Below are positions 16,509 to 23,568 of a stretch of DNA of 64,000 nucleotides, piece after piece (the stretch's first letter is position 1; every line of letters begins with the position of its first letter). The notes under the pieces were generated by a model. That model had not been told where the DNA came from. It was given only the letters and a program-made list of their open reading frames with translations, and made no database searches. Made by a program: the position numbers and the translations under genes. Origin of the DNA: an uncultured bacterium (lineage in GTDB: Bacteria; Patescibacteriota; Saccharimonadia; Saccharimonadales; Saccharimonadaceae); contig CAIJKY010000013.1 of NCBI GenBank assembly GCA_903821365.1, positions 84,752 through 148,751 on the forward strand, written 5' to 3'.

Positions 16509-16934
16509 CTATTGCTTGTTACCAAACAAGAAGTAGAGCCATTGCTCAAGGTTACTTCGGTCTTTTAGCGGCGGTTCACTCGACACTGCAGCCTGTGCAA
16601 TAGAGCCGGTAGTGGTACTTTTGTTTTCATACCCATTATCGGGTAAGATCACTAGCTTCTCACCCGGCGAGGCTTTATTTAGTAGCCGTCGCGCTTGCAA
16701 GTCGACATACTCATCGGTTTGATAGTATTTATTTTCAAACTTTTTCGTATCAACTTCTAGCTCGAGTAACGCCACTTCCTGGGCAGTGCTATCGACACGA
16801 ATTTGTTCTTTAAAGTTATCCTGGATCGCCTGGACAGCACCGACTACCAACATACCGACAACAAGCACTAAAACAACGCCAATCAAGCCACTAAGGCTAA
16901 AGCGTTTCTTGATCGCGGTGATAGTTGGGCGCAT
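16509..16934 (-). CDS. FtsB/DivIC-like septum formation initiator
   Basis: 141 aa bitopic membrane protein. Basic N-terminus, one membrane helix at about residues 15-36, a coiled coil (heptad-like VDSTAQEVALLELEVDTKKFENK), then the conserved EYVDLQARRLLNKASPGEKL block that marks the FtsB/DivIC family, where the chain ends its coiled coil. The Ser/Pro tail is outside. It would join the FtsL/FtsQ subcomplex of the divisome. Single gene; no division neighbours here. Confidence 0.85.
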   Translation of the reverse strand: MRPTITAIKKRFSLSGLIGVVLVLVVGMLVVGAVQAIQDNFKEQIRVDSTAQEVALLELEVDTKKFENKYYQTDEYVDLQARRLLNKASPGEKLVILPDNGYENKSTTTGSIAQAAVSSEPPLKDRSNLEQWLYFLFGNKQ

Positions 16935-17077
16935 GATAAAATTGTAGTTTTTTATTTTTAGAGTCTTCTTATTACTATTGTATGCGCACCGCTGTTAAAT
17001 TACAATATTCTGGTATACTGAGCAAAGTTGGTGCCTGCCGATAGTACTGCCATCATACCAACCAATTCTCATCATAC

Positions 17078-17153
17078 GGGGCCGTAGCTCAGCGGTTAGA
17101 GCAGTCGGCTCATAACCGATTGGTCACTGGTTCAAATCCAGTCGGCCCCACCA
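17078..17153 (+). tRNA. tRNA-Ile2 (CAU, lysidine type) or second tRNA-Met
   Basis: 76-nt cloverleaf with CCA: acceptor GGGGCCG/CGGCCCC, D-stem GCTC/GAGC, anticodon stem GTCGG/CCGAT (last pair G-U), loop CTCATAA, T-loop TTCAAAT. The D-arm, variable loop (TTGGTC) and T-arm closely follow known bacterial tRNA-Ile2 genes, so I prefer Ile2, read as AUA after lysidine modification by TilS. With the genes at 4.5 and 16.3 kb this gives elongator, initiator and Ile2 CAU tRNAs within 13 kb. A TGG-TATACT extended -10 at about 17012 is a plausible promoter. Confidence 0.88.
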
Positions 17154-17216
17154 GATTGCTACTTACTAAAATTGATTATATAATAATATCGACATTGTCA
17201 GATCTAAGGAGTCGAG

Positions 17217-17495
17217 ATGTTCGGTATCACCCGCCGAGAAGCCAGGCTGCTTACGCGAACGAGCATTTTTGTGTTTGCGGTTTTCATGATTTTGACTATC
17301 GCGCTGTGGCTCGTAGGAGCATCAAAAGTCCTCATGTGGCTTGCCGTGAGCACGTGCGTAGTGAGTCTCGTCGCGTTCGTCATTATGCGTGTAAAGCGAG
17401 TAGATGCGCTATATCGCATGGCAGTACTAACGTCCGGCATGTCTGCTGGTGTCGGCGGTGTAATGGGCATCGCCATACTCGACCTCCTCGCCTGA
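17217..17495 (+). CDS. small membrane protein, 92 aa, accessory region
   Basis: Ribosome site AAGGAGTCGAG directly before the ATG. A basic start (TRREARLLTRT) leads into three hydrophobic segments at about residues 16-35, 38-58 and 72-91, with a basic loop RVKRVDALYR between. GC-richer than the core genes around it. It sits directly downstream of a tRNA gene, a frequent insertion site for foreign DNA, and directly upstream of a tRNA-like element and a strong terminator. No family recognised. Confidence 0.65.
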   Translation: MFGITRREARLLTRTSIFVFAVFMILTIALWLVGASKVLMWLAVSTCVVSLVAFVIMRVKRVDALYRMAVLTSGMSAGVGGVMGIAILDLLA

Positions 17496-17503
17496 CAGCC
17501 ATA

Positions 17504-17571
17504 GAACCAATAGCTCATATGTAGAGCGTCTGCGAAAGCAGAAGGTGGCGGGATCGCACCCCCTTGGTTCA
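17504..17571 (+). pseudogene. tRNA-like element with a tetraloop in place of the anticodon loop
   Basis: A 68-nt segment folds like a tRNA: perfect 7-bp acceptor GAACCAA/TTGGTTC, D-stem GCTC/GAGC with a 7-nt loop, variable AGGT, and a weak T-arm (GGCGG/CCCCC with one mismatch, loop lacking TTC). The anticodon arm is TCTGC-GAAA-GCAGA, a 5-bp stem closed by a GNRA tetraloop, so no anticodon loop exists. CCA is not encoded. Either a decayed tRNA that lost three loop bases, or an RNA that mimics the tRNA shape. It starts 8 nt after the 92-aa gene and is followed at once by a terminator. Confidence 0.55.
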
Positions 17572-17575
17572 CGCT

Positions 17576-17602
17576 CCCCGTCTCAATTGAGACGGGGTTT
17601 TC
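17576..17602 (+). terminator. strong intrinsic terminator
   Basis: CCCCGTCTC-aatt-GAGACGGGG followed by TTTT, four nucleotides after the tRNA-like element; it closes the transcript of the 92-aa gene and the tRNA-like RNA. Confidence 0.9.
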
Positions 17603-17630
17603 ATTATAAATCTCATAAAAATTTCCAACG

Positions 17631-17665
17631 GAACCCGCCACACGCACAGTGCGTAGGCGGGTCCC
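17631..17665 (-). terminator. long GC-rich hairpin after the P450-like gene
   Basis: On the minus strand GGACCCGCC pairs with GGCGGGTTC, and an inner ACGCAC-T-GTGCGT extends the helix. An AAATTTTT stretch follows about 10 nt later. It sits 15 nt past the stop of the P450-like gene. Confidence 0.7.
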
Positions 17666-17679
17666 GTTCTCAGGAAGGT

Positions 17680-18951
17680 TCAGGCTGGGACGCCGTCATA
17701 GAGCACCGAGTCGGCCCACTTCTCGTAGCGCAGCTCAGTCAAGCCCTTGTCCGACGCGATCAGCGTCATGGCGTACTTGTCCGGCTTGAGCAGCGTGCGC
17801 CACGGCGTCTTGATCGACACCGTGACCTGCAGCAACGACGTCAACATGACCATCAGCAGCATGTTGGAGAGCCGCTTGGCGATGCACTGGTTAGGTCCGG
17901 CGCCGTACGGCATGTACTGCGAAGGCCTGGGTGTCGCCATGTGTGGAACGCCGTGCATCGCGAGCAACTTGGCATGCGCCAGGAGATTGACGATCAGCGT
18001 CATCCCCTCGCGCACCATGACACCATCGATCTCGGTGTCCTGCTCCACTCCGACGAAGAACATCGGGAATGCCGGATTGTTGTCGGTGAGCCGAACGACG
18101 AACGCCTGCACGCCCGTCAGGCCATGCAACTTCTCGTAGGTCAGCGGCTGAGCGCCGAGCGCGTTGTCGACCTCGGCCTTCAAACGCCTGAACTCGAGTG
18201 GATGGCGCGAAAGGTATCGCACCATCTTGGCGAACACCGACGCCACTGAGTCGAACCCGGCCACGAGCAGGCCGACAGCCTCGTCGCGTACATGTTGACG
18301 CGTGAAGCCTTCGGCCAGCATCCGGCTGACCACATCAGTTGCATCAGCGTTGGTTGCCCCTTCGGCCAGTCTGTCGATGATGGTGAATACCAGCGCGTCG
18401 AGACGCCTTCGAGCACCTCGATTGAGCTTGTCCGACCGCCGCTTCGTCTTCTGAGACAGCGACCACGGCAAGCGAGCCGCCATCTCTTCGAACACTTCGC
18501 CCGCGGCCTTGATGACCGAGGTCATCTCATGCCCATCAAGCGAGTCGCCGAACAGGTCGATCAGCAGCAGCCGTACACTGAAGCGCACAGCAGCGCTGTA
18601 GATCTCCGTACCGCTGGTGCCCCATGTCTGCATCTCACGCAGCCACTCGGCACGGGCAGTGTCGAATAGCGCCGCCGAGTGCGCAGGACTGAAATGCCCC
18701 TTGAGTACACCCGCCACGCTGTTGTGGTGACCGGGCTCGATCGACGTGAACAACGCGCCGCCGAGATACGCATCGCGCACGAACGCCGACATCGGGTCTC
18801 GATGCGGGAAATGCTTTGGAGCCTGGAGAATCCGGCTCACGTGCTCCGGAGCGGCAACAATCACCACTTTCCTGAACATCATGAGCGGTTCGCGCTTTCT
18901 GAGTGCTCGCAACGCCACAAGGTGGGCAGCAAGGCTAACAACAGATGCCAC
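17680..18951 (-). CDS. divergent cytochrome P450-like protein
   Basis: 423 aa from a GTG at 18951; an in-frame TGA two codons upstream fixes this start, with AAGGAAG ahead of it. Recognisable P450 parts: helix I LLVAGFDSVAS (about residue 231; usual AGxDT), a helix-K-like region VVRLTDNNPAFP, the following strands (EQDTEIDGVMVREGM), and a heme-loop-like YMPYGAGPNQCIAKRL with Cys near residue 354. Oddities: the Glu of ExxR is replaced, the loop lacks Arg and the second Gly, and the segment between helix K and the Cys is about 40 residues short. It may bind heme poorly or not at all. Strongly GC-rich with its own promoter and hairpin; probably acquired, perhaps from an actinobacterial host. Confidence 0.72.
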   Translation of the reverse strand: MASVVSLAAHLVALRALRKREPLMMFRKVVIVAAPEHVSRILQAPKHFPHRDPMSAFVRDAYLGGALFTSIEPGHHNSVAGVLKGHFSPAHSAALFDTARAEWLREMQTWGTSGTEIYSAAVRFSVRLLLIDLFGDSLDGHEMTSVIKAAGEVFEEMAARLPWSLSQKTKRRSDKLNRGARRRLDALVFTIIDRLAEGATNADATDVVSRMLAEGFTRQHVRDEAVGLLVAGFDSVASVFAKMVRYLSRHPLEFRRLKAEVDNALGAQPLTYEKLHGLTGVQAFVVRLTDNNPAFPMFFVGVEQDTEIDGVMVREGMTLIVNLLAHAKLLAMHGVPHMATPRPSQYMPYGAGPNQCIAKRLSNMLLMVMLTSLLQVTVSIKTPWRTLLKPDKYAMTLIASDKGLTELRYEKWADSVLYDGVPA

Positions 18952-19127
18952 GAGTCATCACTTCCTTCCTGAAATGTTCGCTTTTGCGGACCATCCGCTC
19001 AGCGAATATATTTTACAACTTTAATGACTTATTAGCCAATAATTTGTATGAATAAAATACATACCCGCGCTACACGGAGCTCGGAAAAGTGCGATACTAT
19101 GATAGAAGATTAAACAGGCATTACTTT

Positions 19128-19823
19128 ATGACAAAAACGATTATCATTACCGGCGCCGCACACGGCCTTGGCAAAGCATTCGCCATCGGCTTATCGCGCG
19201 CAGGCTATAACATAGTGCTCGCCGGGCGCAACCAGGCGCAACTTGATGCAACCGCCAGTCGACTTGAGGGCGAATTTTTAACACAGCAGTGCGACATCAC
19301 TCAACTCGATGACTGTCAGCAACTCATAAGCGCAGCAAAGAACAAGTTTGATACAATCGATATATTGATCAATAACGCCGGTATTTACACCAGCACCTCT
19401 TTTGTTGATACGCCAGCAGAACAGCTCAACCAGGTGTTTAACACCGTCGTTACGGGTACCGCTCAATTATCAAAACTGGCACTTGAGGCAATGGCAATCC
19501 AAAAATCAGGCCATATTATCTCAATTCTCGACATTGCCACCACCAAGGCACTCCCCGATTACAAGCCAGACGCCCCATCATCACTCGATCTAGCAGTCAA
19601 AGCCGCCAAAGATGAGTTCACTAAAGTGCTCCGCCGCGAAGCCGAGACCCATAATGTTGCGGTAACTGCTTTCTATATGAAATACGTTGCCAGCAACCTC
19701 GATATTGACGACACCGAATCAGCACCAAATGGCGCCACGCACCCAGCAGATGCCGTTAAATATATGCTGCAAACGCTTAATGACCGCGAGAGCGAATTCG
19801 AGTTACCACCAAGCTACAGTTAG
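19128..19823 (+). CDS. short-chain dehydrogenase/reductase-like protein
   Basis: 231 aa from ATG 19128 (MTKTIIITGAAHGLGKAF). NAD(P)-binding TGAAHGLG and ILINNAGIY are intact. The catalytic YxxxK is not: the Lys aligns in LDLAVKAAKDEFTKVL but the position four before it is Asp, and the Ser strand reads ISILDIA. So either catalysis differs or the protein is a non-enzymatic SDR. Base composition is like the core genome although it lies between two GC-rich cassettes. Upstream TATGAT is a possible -10. Confidence 0.82.
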   Translation: MTKTIIITGAAHGLGKAFAIGLSRAGYNIVLAGRNQAQLDATASRLEGEFLTQQCDITQLDDCQQLISAAKNKFDTIDILINNAGIYTSTSFVDTPAEQLNQVFNTVVTGTAQLSKLALEAMAIQKSGHIISILDIATTKALPDYKPDAPSSLDLAVKAAKDEFTKVLRREAETHNVAVTAFYMKYVASNLDIDDTESAPNGATHPADAVKYMLQTLNDRESEFELPPSYS

Positions 19824-19921
19824 TTGCTTTTTTAGCTAATTTATGTTACAATAGTATAGATGGGTAACACTGTTTTTTTGTGTTGCCCACGCTCCGTGAA
19901 CAACTACCCGAAGAAGGTGCT

Positions 19922-20629
19922 ATGATTGACAACTCGCTCGCCTTTCTGCGCAGGGCTGCCAAGGAGGCGGACCTTGCCAAAGAACTGATCGTGTCGGAGA
20001 GAAAGGTTTTCTGCCTCTCCGAAGCGGCGATGGACAAGGCGGTGGCCGTCCTGAGCGGCGCGCCCAACTGCAGGTACGAGACCGTGCCCGACCTCGATGT
20101 CGATCGTTTCTTGTGGGTTCGCGCCCGTGAAAACACGAACCCGGGGCAGCTGGCGTACATCCACCCGCTGTTCCGCGAGTACGGCAAGCAGGCTCGCAAC
20201 CGAACGCTGTTCCAGCTCGTCACTTGCGTCATCCCCGAGAGGATGCTCAGGGGTCACATGGCCCCTGTCTTGACCGAGCAGATGATCATCGACATGGAGG
20301 TGCTGTACAAGCACTTCGCCAAGTCGGTCGACATGCTGGAGTGGCGCATGGCCGTCGCAACGTACAAAAGCGGCCTGGACGTCGATGAGCCCAGTCTCGA
20401 TTCATTCGAGTTGCTGGTCAAATCTCGTGACAGCACCGACTTCGTCATCCACGCGCAAGAGCGAGAGGGCGACCCCTCGCTGGGCATCGAGCCCTACGGC
20501 GTCATGACTCTACGCGCAATGCTCTACCGCTCCTTCCTGGAGCGTTGCCGCATCGCGATCGCCTACATCTTGGCGCCTAGACTGCTCAGGGCGATCCTGG
20601 GCGTCAAGCGCCGCAAGAAGCGAGACTGA
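19922..20629 (+). CDS. GC-rich orphan protein, 235 aa, unknown function
   Basis: Start at ATG 19922 behind GAAGAAGG; an upstream ATG at 19880 lies in the leader hairpin. The protein is mostly helical and charged, with no signal peptide; a hydrophobic patch near residues 205-220 (IAIAYILAPRLLRAIL) precedes a very basic tail VKRRKKRD, as in membrane-tethered or nucleic-acid-binding proteins. Unlike core genes in GC content. The leader has a TACAAT box and a hairpin GGGTAACAC/GTGTTGCCC (19861-19889); a 10-bp hairpin ends the unit. No family recognised. Confidence 0.68.
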   Translation: MIDNSLAFLRRAAKEADLAKELIVSERKVFCLSEAAMDKAVAVLSGAPNCRYETVPDLDVDRFLWVRARENTNPGQLAYIHPLFREYGKQARNRTLFQLVTCVIPERMLRGHMAPVLTEQMIIDMEVLYKHFAKSVDMLEWRMAVATYKSGLDVDEPSLDSFELLVKSRDSTDFVIHAQEREGDPSLGIEPYGVMTLRAMLYRSFLERCRIAIAYILAPRLLRAILGVKRRKKRD

Positions 20630-20645
20630 CCAAGTTCACGGAGCT

Positions 20646-20676
20646 CCCCAGACGCGCCATCCAGGTGCGTCTGGGG
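20646..20676. terminator. GC-rich hairpin between convergent genes
   Basis: CCCCAGACGC and GCGTCTGGGG form a perfect 10-bp stem with an 11-nt loop, 16 nt after the orphan stop and 20 nt from the trehalase stop. No clean T-run. Confidence 0.7.
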
Positions 20677-20695
20677 CAGTTCCCCCACTTTCTTT

Positions 20696-22249
20696 CTACG
20701 TTTCCTTATCAAGCATCAGTGCCATATAGACGCCATTGGTCCAACCAAAACCATCCTGCAATTCATATTCACCGCCGCCACCAAGGTTGCCCGGTTCAAA
20801 AACATTATACTTTTCAACAAATTTCGATTGTGCGGCATAGACCGTATCGTTGGCCGCAAGCCAGCGATCTTTTATTTCATTCGCTAGTTGATTCAGACCA
20901 TAATTGCGCAAGCCCACGATGGATGTGTACTGTAGCGGTGCCCAGCCATTGGGCGCGTCCCACTGTTGCGGCGTGTGTGTCAATGTCGTCGAGAGTCCTC
21001 CGGCCTGCAAAAAATGCGACTCTAAACGGTCGGCCACCCGTGACGCCTGAGTCGCCGAGGCAAGGTGCAAGAACAATGGGTAAACGCCCGCTAGCGTGTC
21101 GGCGCCAGTTTGCTGCTCGGCCACAAAATCAAAGTCATAATAAAAACCATTGTCTTCGTGCCAGCAATACTTTTGGATAGCTGCCGCACGCGCTGCAGCC
21201 TTTTTTTCAAATCGTTTTGCCAGAATACTTTGCTTTAGCACGCCATATGCTGTGGCAATTGTCTGCTCAAGTCCGTATAACAAGCAGTTCAAATCGACTG
21301 GAATAATGTCAGTCGTGTGAATCGTGCTGATATCCTGCGGGTCGCGAAACCAACGTGATGAGAAGTCCCAACCGCTTTCAGCACCGGCACGGATATCAAG
21401 ATATACCTGGCTTGGCGTACGGCCATGTGCACGCATCGCCGCCTCAACGTCTTCTTTATAGCTTTCGGGCCGTGGAGTCTGCTTTTTATCATAGTAACGG
21501 TTTAAAAGGCTGCCGTCTGGCATCTGTACGACCCGCTGAGAAGCTTTTGCCCCTGAACGCGCCTCTTTACTGCCTTTCATCCAAAAGCGGTATTCTGCGA
21601 GCAAATACGGCAAATATTGCACATAGGTGCGCCGGCCTTTAGCTGCAGCAAGCAGGCGAACCATCTGCGCAAAAAAGGGTGGCTGCGAACGTGTCAAAAA
21701 ATAGGTACGATTGGCAGTCGGTACATAGCCGATCTTACGAATCATGTACGCATAATTCTTCATCATGTCGTCGATCATTTCATAATGATTGCCAGCTGCG
21801 AGACCGATCATGATAAAGTATGAGTCCCAGTAAAACTGCTCCAAAAAACGGCCGCCTGGCACAATATATGGATACGGCAATGGCATTAACGAACCACGAG
21901 GTCGGTAAGTGCTGCGCGTCAGTACTGGCCATAGCTTTTCAATATGATCAGTTGCCGAACGATCAGACGATGCTTGGTACGTAGTGTCTTGCACCATGTA
22001 GTCTTTAAAATGAGCGTTCACAAAATCATGCAAATCAAACCCAGGCGCGAGTTTCGCTTTTTGGTAGGCTTTAGCAATCTGCTGCAATCGTCGTTCAGAT
22101 ACCAAATCGACAAACGTCTTGCCGTCAGGGTGGATCCGACGTAGTTGAACATCAGAAAAAAGCTCGCCGAGTACTTCGTCTGGCGCTTTGATCGCTGGCA
22201 TAATACCGGTGATATTCGTAATGCTGGCTTTAATCTGCTTTTTTAGCAT
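20696..22249 (-). CDS. treA: alpha,alpha-trehalase (GH37)
   Basis: 517 aa from ATG 22249, chosen because it follows AGGGCGG; a longer frame runs into the leader attenuator. Both GH37 signatures are present: PGGRFLEQFYWDSYF (about residue 135) and QQWDAPNGWAPLQY near residue 440. Conserved acid/base region RAGAESGWDFSSRWF lies between. No signal peptide, so the enzyme is cytoplasmic and splits imported trehalose into glucose, feeding zwf-pgl-gnd. The message begins about 140 nt upstream and contains a terminator-like hairpin, so the gene is probably controlled by attenuation. Confidence 0.92.
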   Translation of the reverse strand: MLKKQIKASITNITGIMPAIKAPDEVLGELFSDVQLRRIHPDGKTFVDLVSERRLQQIAKAYQKAKLAPGFDLHDFVNAHFKDYMVQDTTYQASSDRSATDHIEKLWPVLTRSTYRPRGSLMPLPYPYIVPGGRFLEQFYWDSYFIMIGLAAGNHYEMIDDMMKNYAYMIRKIGYVPTANRTYFLTRSQPPFFAQMVRLLAAAKGRRTYVQYLPYLLAEYRFWMKGSKEARSGAKASQRVVQMPDGSLLNRYYDKKQTPRPESYKEDVEAAMRAHGRTPSQVYLDIRAGAESGWDFSSRWFRDPQDISTIHTTDIIPVDLNCLLYGLEQTIATAYGVLKQSILAKRFEKKAAARAAAIQKYCWHEDNGFYYDFDFVAEQQTGADTLAGVYPLFLHLASATQASRVADRLESHFLQAGGLSTTLTHTPQQWDAPNGWAPLQYTSIVGLRNYGLNQLANEIKDRWLAANDTVYAAQSKFVEKYNVFEPGNLGGGGEYELQDGFGWTNGVYMALMLDKET

Positions 22250-22309
22250 TAACCGCCCTGTATGATGATTATGTTTGTATGTCTCCCAACAGCGTAGCAA
22301 GAAAAACTT

Positions 22310-22356
22310 AAAAATAAAAATTTCGGGCCATTTGCCCGAATGCAAACAGCCCGAAA
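22310..22356 (-). promoter_or_regulatory. leader attenuator of the trehalase gene
   Basis: Read on the minus strand: TTTCGGGC, then TTCGGGC-AAATG-GCCCGAA followed by ATTTTTATTTTT. The last part is a textbook terminator, yet it lies between the promoter and the trehalase start. The upstream copy of TTCGGGC can pair with the same GCCCGAA arm, giving a competing structure. Confidence 0.65.
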
Positions 22357-22388
22357 CGTTTTGCTTGAAGCGCTGTTTGTTTGATTTA

Positions 22389-22418
22389 ATTCTAGCATTA
22401 ACGTAAGCACTATGGCAA
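22389..22418 (-). promoter_or_regulatory. trehalase promoter
   Basis: TTGCCA (22418-22413), 18-nt spacer, TAGAAT (22394-22389) on the minus strand; start of transcription expected near 22382, leaving a leader of about 130 nt. Confidence 0.65.
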
Positions 22419-22455
22419 TGAGAAATTTACGACAGATAGTATTTATCCACAGATA

Positions 22456-22505
22456 CAAAAAACACCCTCACGGCTGCAGTTAATGCATAGACCATGAGGA
22501 TGTTT
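22456..22505 (-). terminator. terminator of the 74-aa gene
   Basis: AAACATCCTCATGG pairs with CCGTGAGGGTGTTTTTT on the minus strand (G-U pairs allowed) and ends in a T-run, about 27 nt past the stop. Confidence 0.75.
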
Positions 22506-22531
22506 GAATAATCTAAGTGTGTCTAAAGTGT

Positions 22532-22756
22532 TTAGCTTTTTACGGTCTTCTTGATAGTCAAGAAACCATTGCGTGGGTTCTCAGTCACTTCGTAACCTGC
22601 TGGCAGGTCAGTTGGTTCGCCCTTTGCACCTTTTTCGTCCTTACAAAAGAAATAAATCGTCTGACTTTTGCCACCACGTAGTGTGACATCTTTCTTGTGA
22701 AGGTGGTATGTTACCCCTTTTGAGTTCGTGTGAGCGTAAGCTACAGTATCTGCCAT
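22532..22756 (-). CDS. conserved small CPR-type protein, 74 aa
   Basis: Basic 74-residue protein with the pattern TYHLHKKDVTLRGGKSQTIY followed by FFCKDEKGAKGE and LPAGYEVTENPRNGFLTIKK. Proteins with this pattern are, to my knowledge, widespread in Candidate Phyla Radiation genomes without assigned function. A near-perfect ribosome site AAAGGAGG and a TTGACA/TATAAG promoter suggest high expression. Own terminator; monocistronic. No cysteine pair or membrane segment. Confidence 0.88.
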   Translation of the reverse strand: MADTVAYAHTNSKGVTYHLHKKDVTLRGGKSQTIYFFCKDEKGAKGEPTDLPAGYEVTENPRNGFLTIKKTVKS

Positions 22757-22796
22757 GATCGTTTCTCCTCCTTTTAGCAGGCTTTACGAATTTAAC

Positions 22797-22824
22797 CTTA
22801 TATCCTTAGTACCAGAGCTGTCAA
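22797..22824 (-). promoter_or_regulatory. promoter of the 74-aa gene
   Basis: TTGACA (22824-22819), 16-nt spacer, TATAAG (22802-22797) on the minus strand. Confidence 0.7.
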
Positions 22825-22886
22825 TAGGTTTATGCTCTAAGCAGCCACCAGTAGTCGCTTGCTTGGCGAGCCGCCTTGCCCTCAGC

Positions 22887-23534
22887 TTAACCATCATGGC
22901 GGCGACGCACAATGAGCGACAGGACCAACTCAAGGAGTAAGCGAGCGAGTATAATGCTCCACAAGACCGCCGCCGCAAGCAACGTCAAGCCAGCGGCGTC
23001 GGGCGACCAATCTGGGCTAATAAAAACATATTCGTAGCGGTATGCCTGTGGCAAATCGGCCGCAAGTAACGGATCTTGGCCGGGCGCAGTTTGCCCAACT
23101 GCGTTTGCAACACACTGCGCATACGTCGAGAATGAAGCGGTTCTTCGTAGTTCCGCCTGGCAGTTTTTCTCCGATTCTTGATATTTCGCATCATTGACCG
23201 AGCCGCTATTGGTGACTTTGCCCACCGCAGCTTTGTAGTCTCGTTCGTAGGTTTTTTCGAGGCTGACTCGATCAAGCTGAGTGTTCATATGCTGACTAAC
23301 GTACTGCTGAAAAGCATGCAACGCCTTGTTTGTCTCGGCATCATTGAGCGCGACATCGGCTGCTTTGACATTGTTGAAGAGTCGTATGGCTTCAATACTA
23401 TTTGAACGGAGCAACAATACACCGCCAGCAGTCAAAGCTATAGCAACTAGTGTTAGCTGCCATAGCTTAAGCCCTCGGATAACCCGATAATGATGATGTA
23501 TGTGACGCTTGACTCGGCCCACCCTAATGTTCAC
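22887..23534 (-). CDS. two-TM membrane protein with extracytoplasmic domain
   Basis: 215 aa. A His/Arg-rich cytoplasmic start (VKRHIHHHYRVIRG), membrane helix at about residues 24-43, an outer helical domain of about 130 residues with two cysteines (NCQAELRR, YAQCVANA) that could pair, and a second membrane helix at about 180-208 ending in RRRHDG. No family recognised. Followed upstream by the MFS gene 35 nt away on the same strand, so the two may be co-transcribed. Confidence 0.7.
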   Translation of the reverse strand: MNIRVGRVKRHIHHHYRVIRGLKLWQLTLVAIALTAGGVLLLRSNSIEAIRLFNNVKAADVALNDAETNKALHAFQQYVSQHMNTQLDRVSLEKTYERDYKAAVGKVTNSGSVNDAKYQESEKNCQAELRRTASFSTYAQCVANAVGQTAPGQDPLLAADLPQAYRYEYVFISPDWSPDAAGLTLLAAAVLWSIILARLLLELVLSLIVRRRHDG

Positions 23535-23568
23535 TCCTGCTGTTTGACTTTAGTATAGCGCACCAACA

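Noticed and set aside
16935..17077. Regulatory RNA before tRNA-Ile2
   Set aside because: GTTGGT/ACCAAC can pair over a 24-nt loop, but this is weak and is explained as tRNA precursor leader.
17545..18249. Long plus-strand frame opposite the P450-like gene
   Set aside because: GC-rich DNA gives long open antisense frames; its Arg/His-rich translation has no fold-like pattern and crosses the terminators at 17576 and 17631.
19904..20314. Minus-strand frames opposite the 235-aa orphan
   Set aside because: Same GC-rich antisense effect; the sense frame has the ribosome site, length and terminator in the right place.
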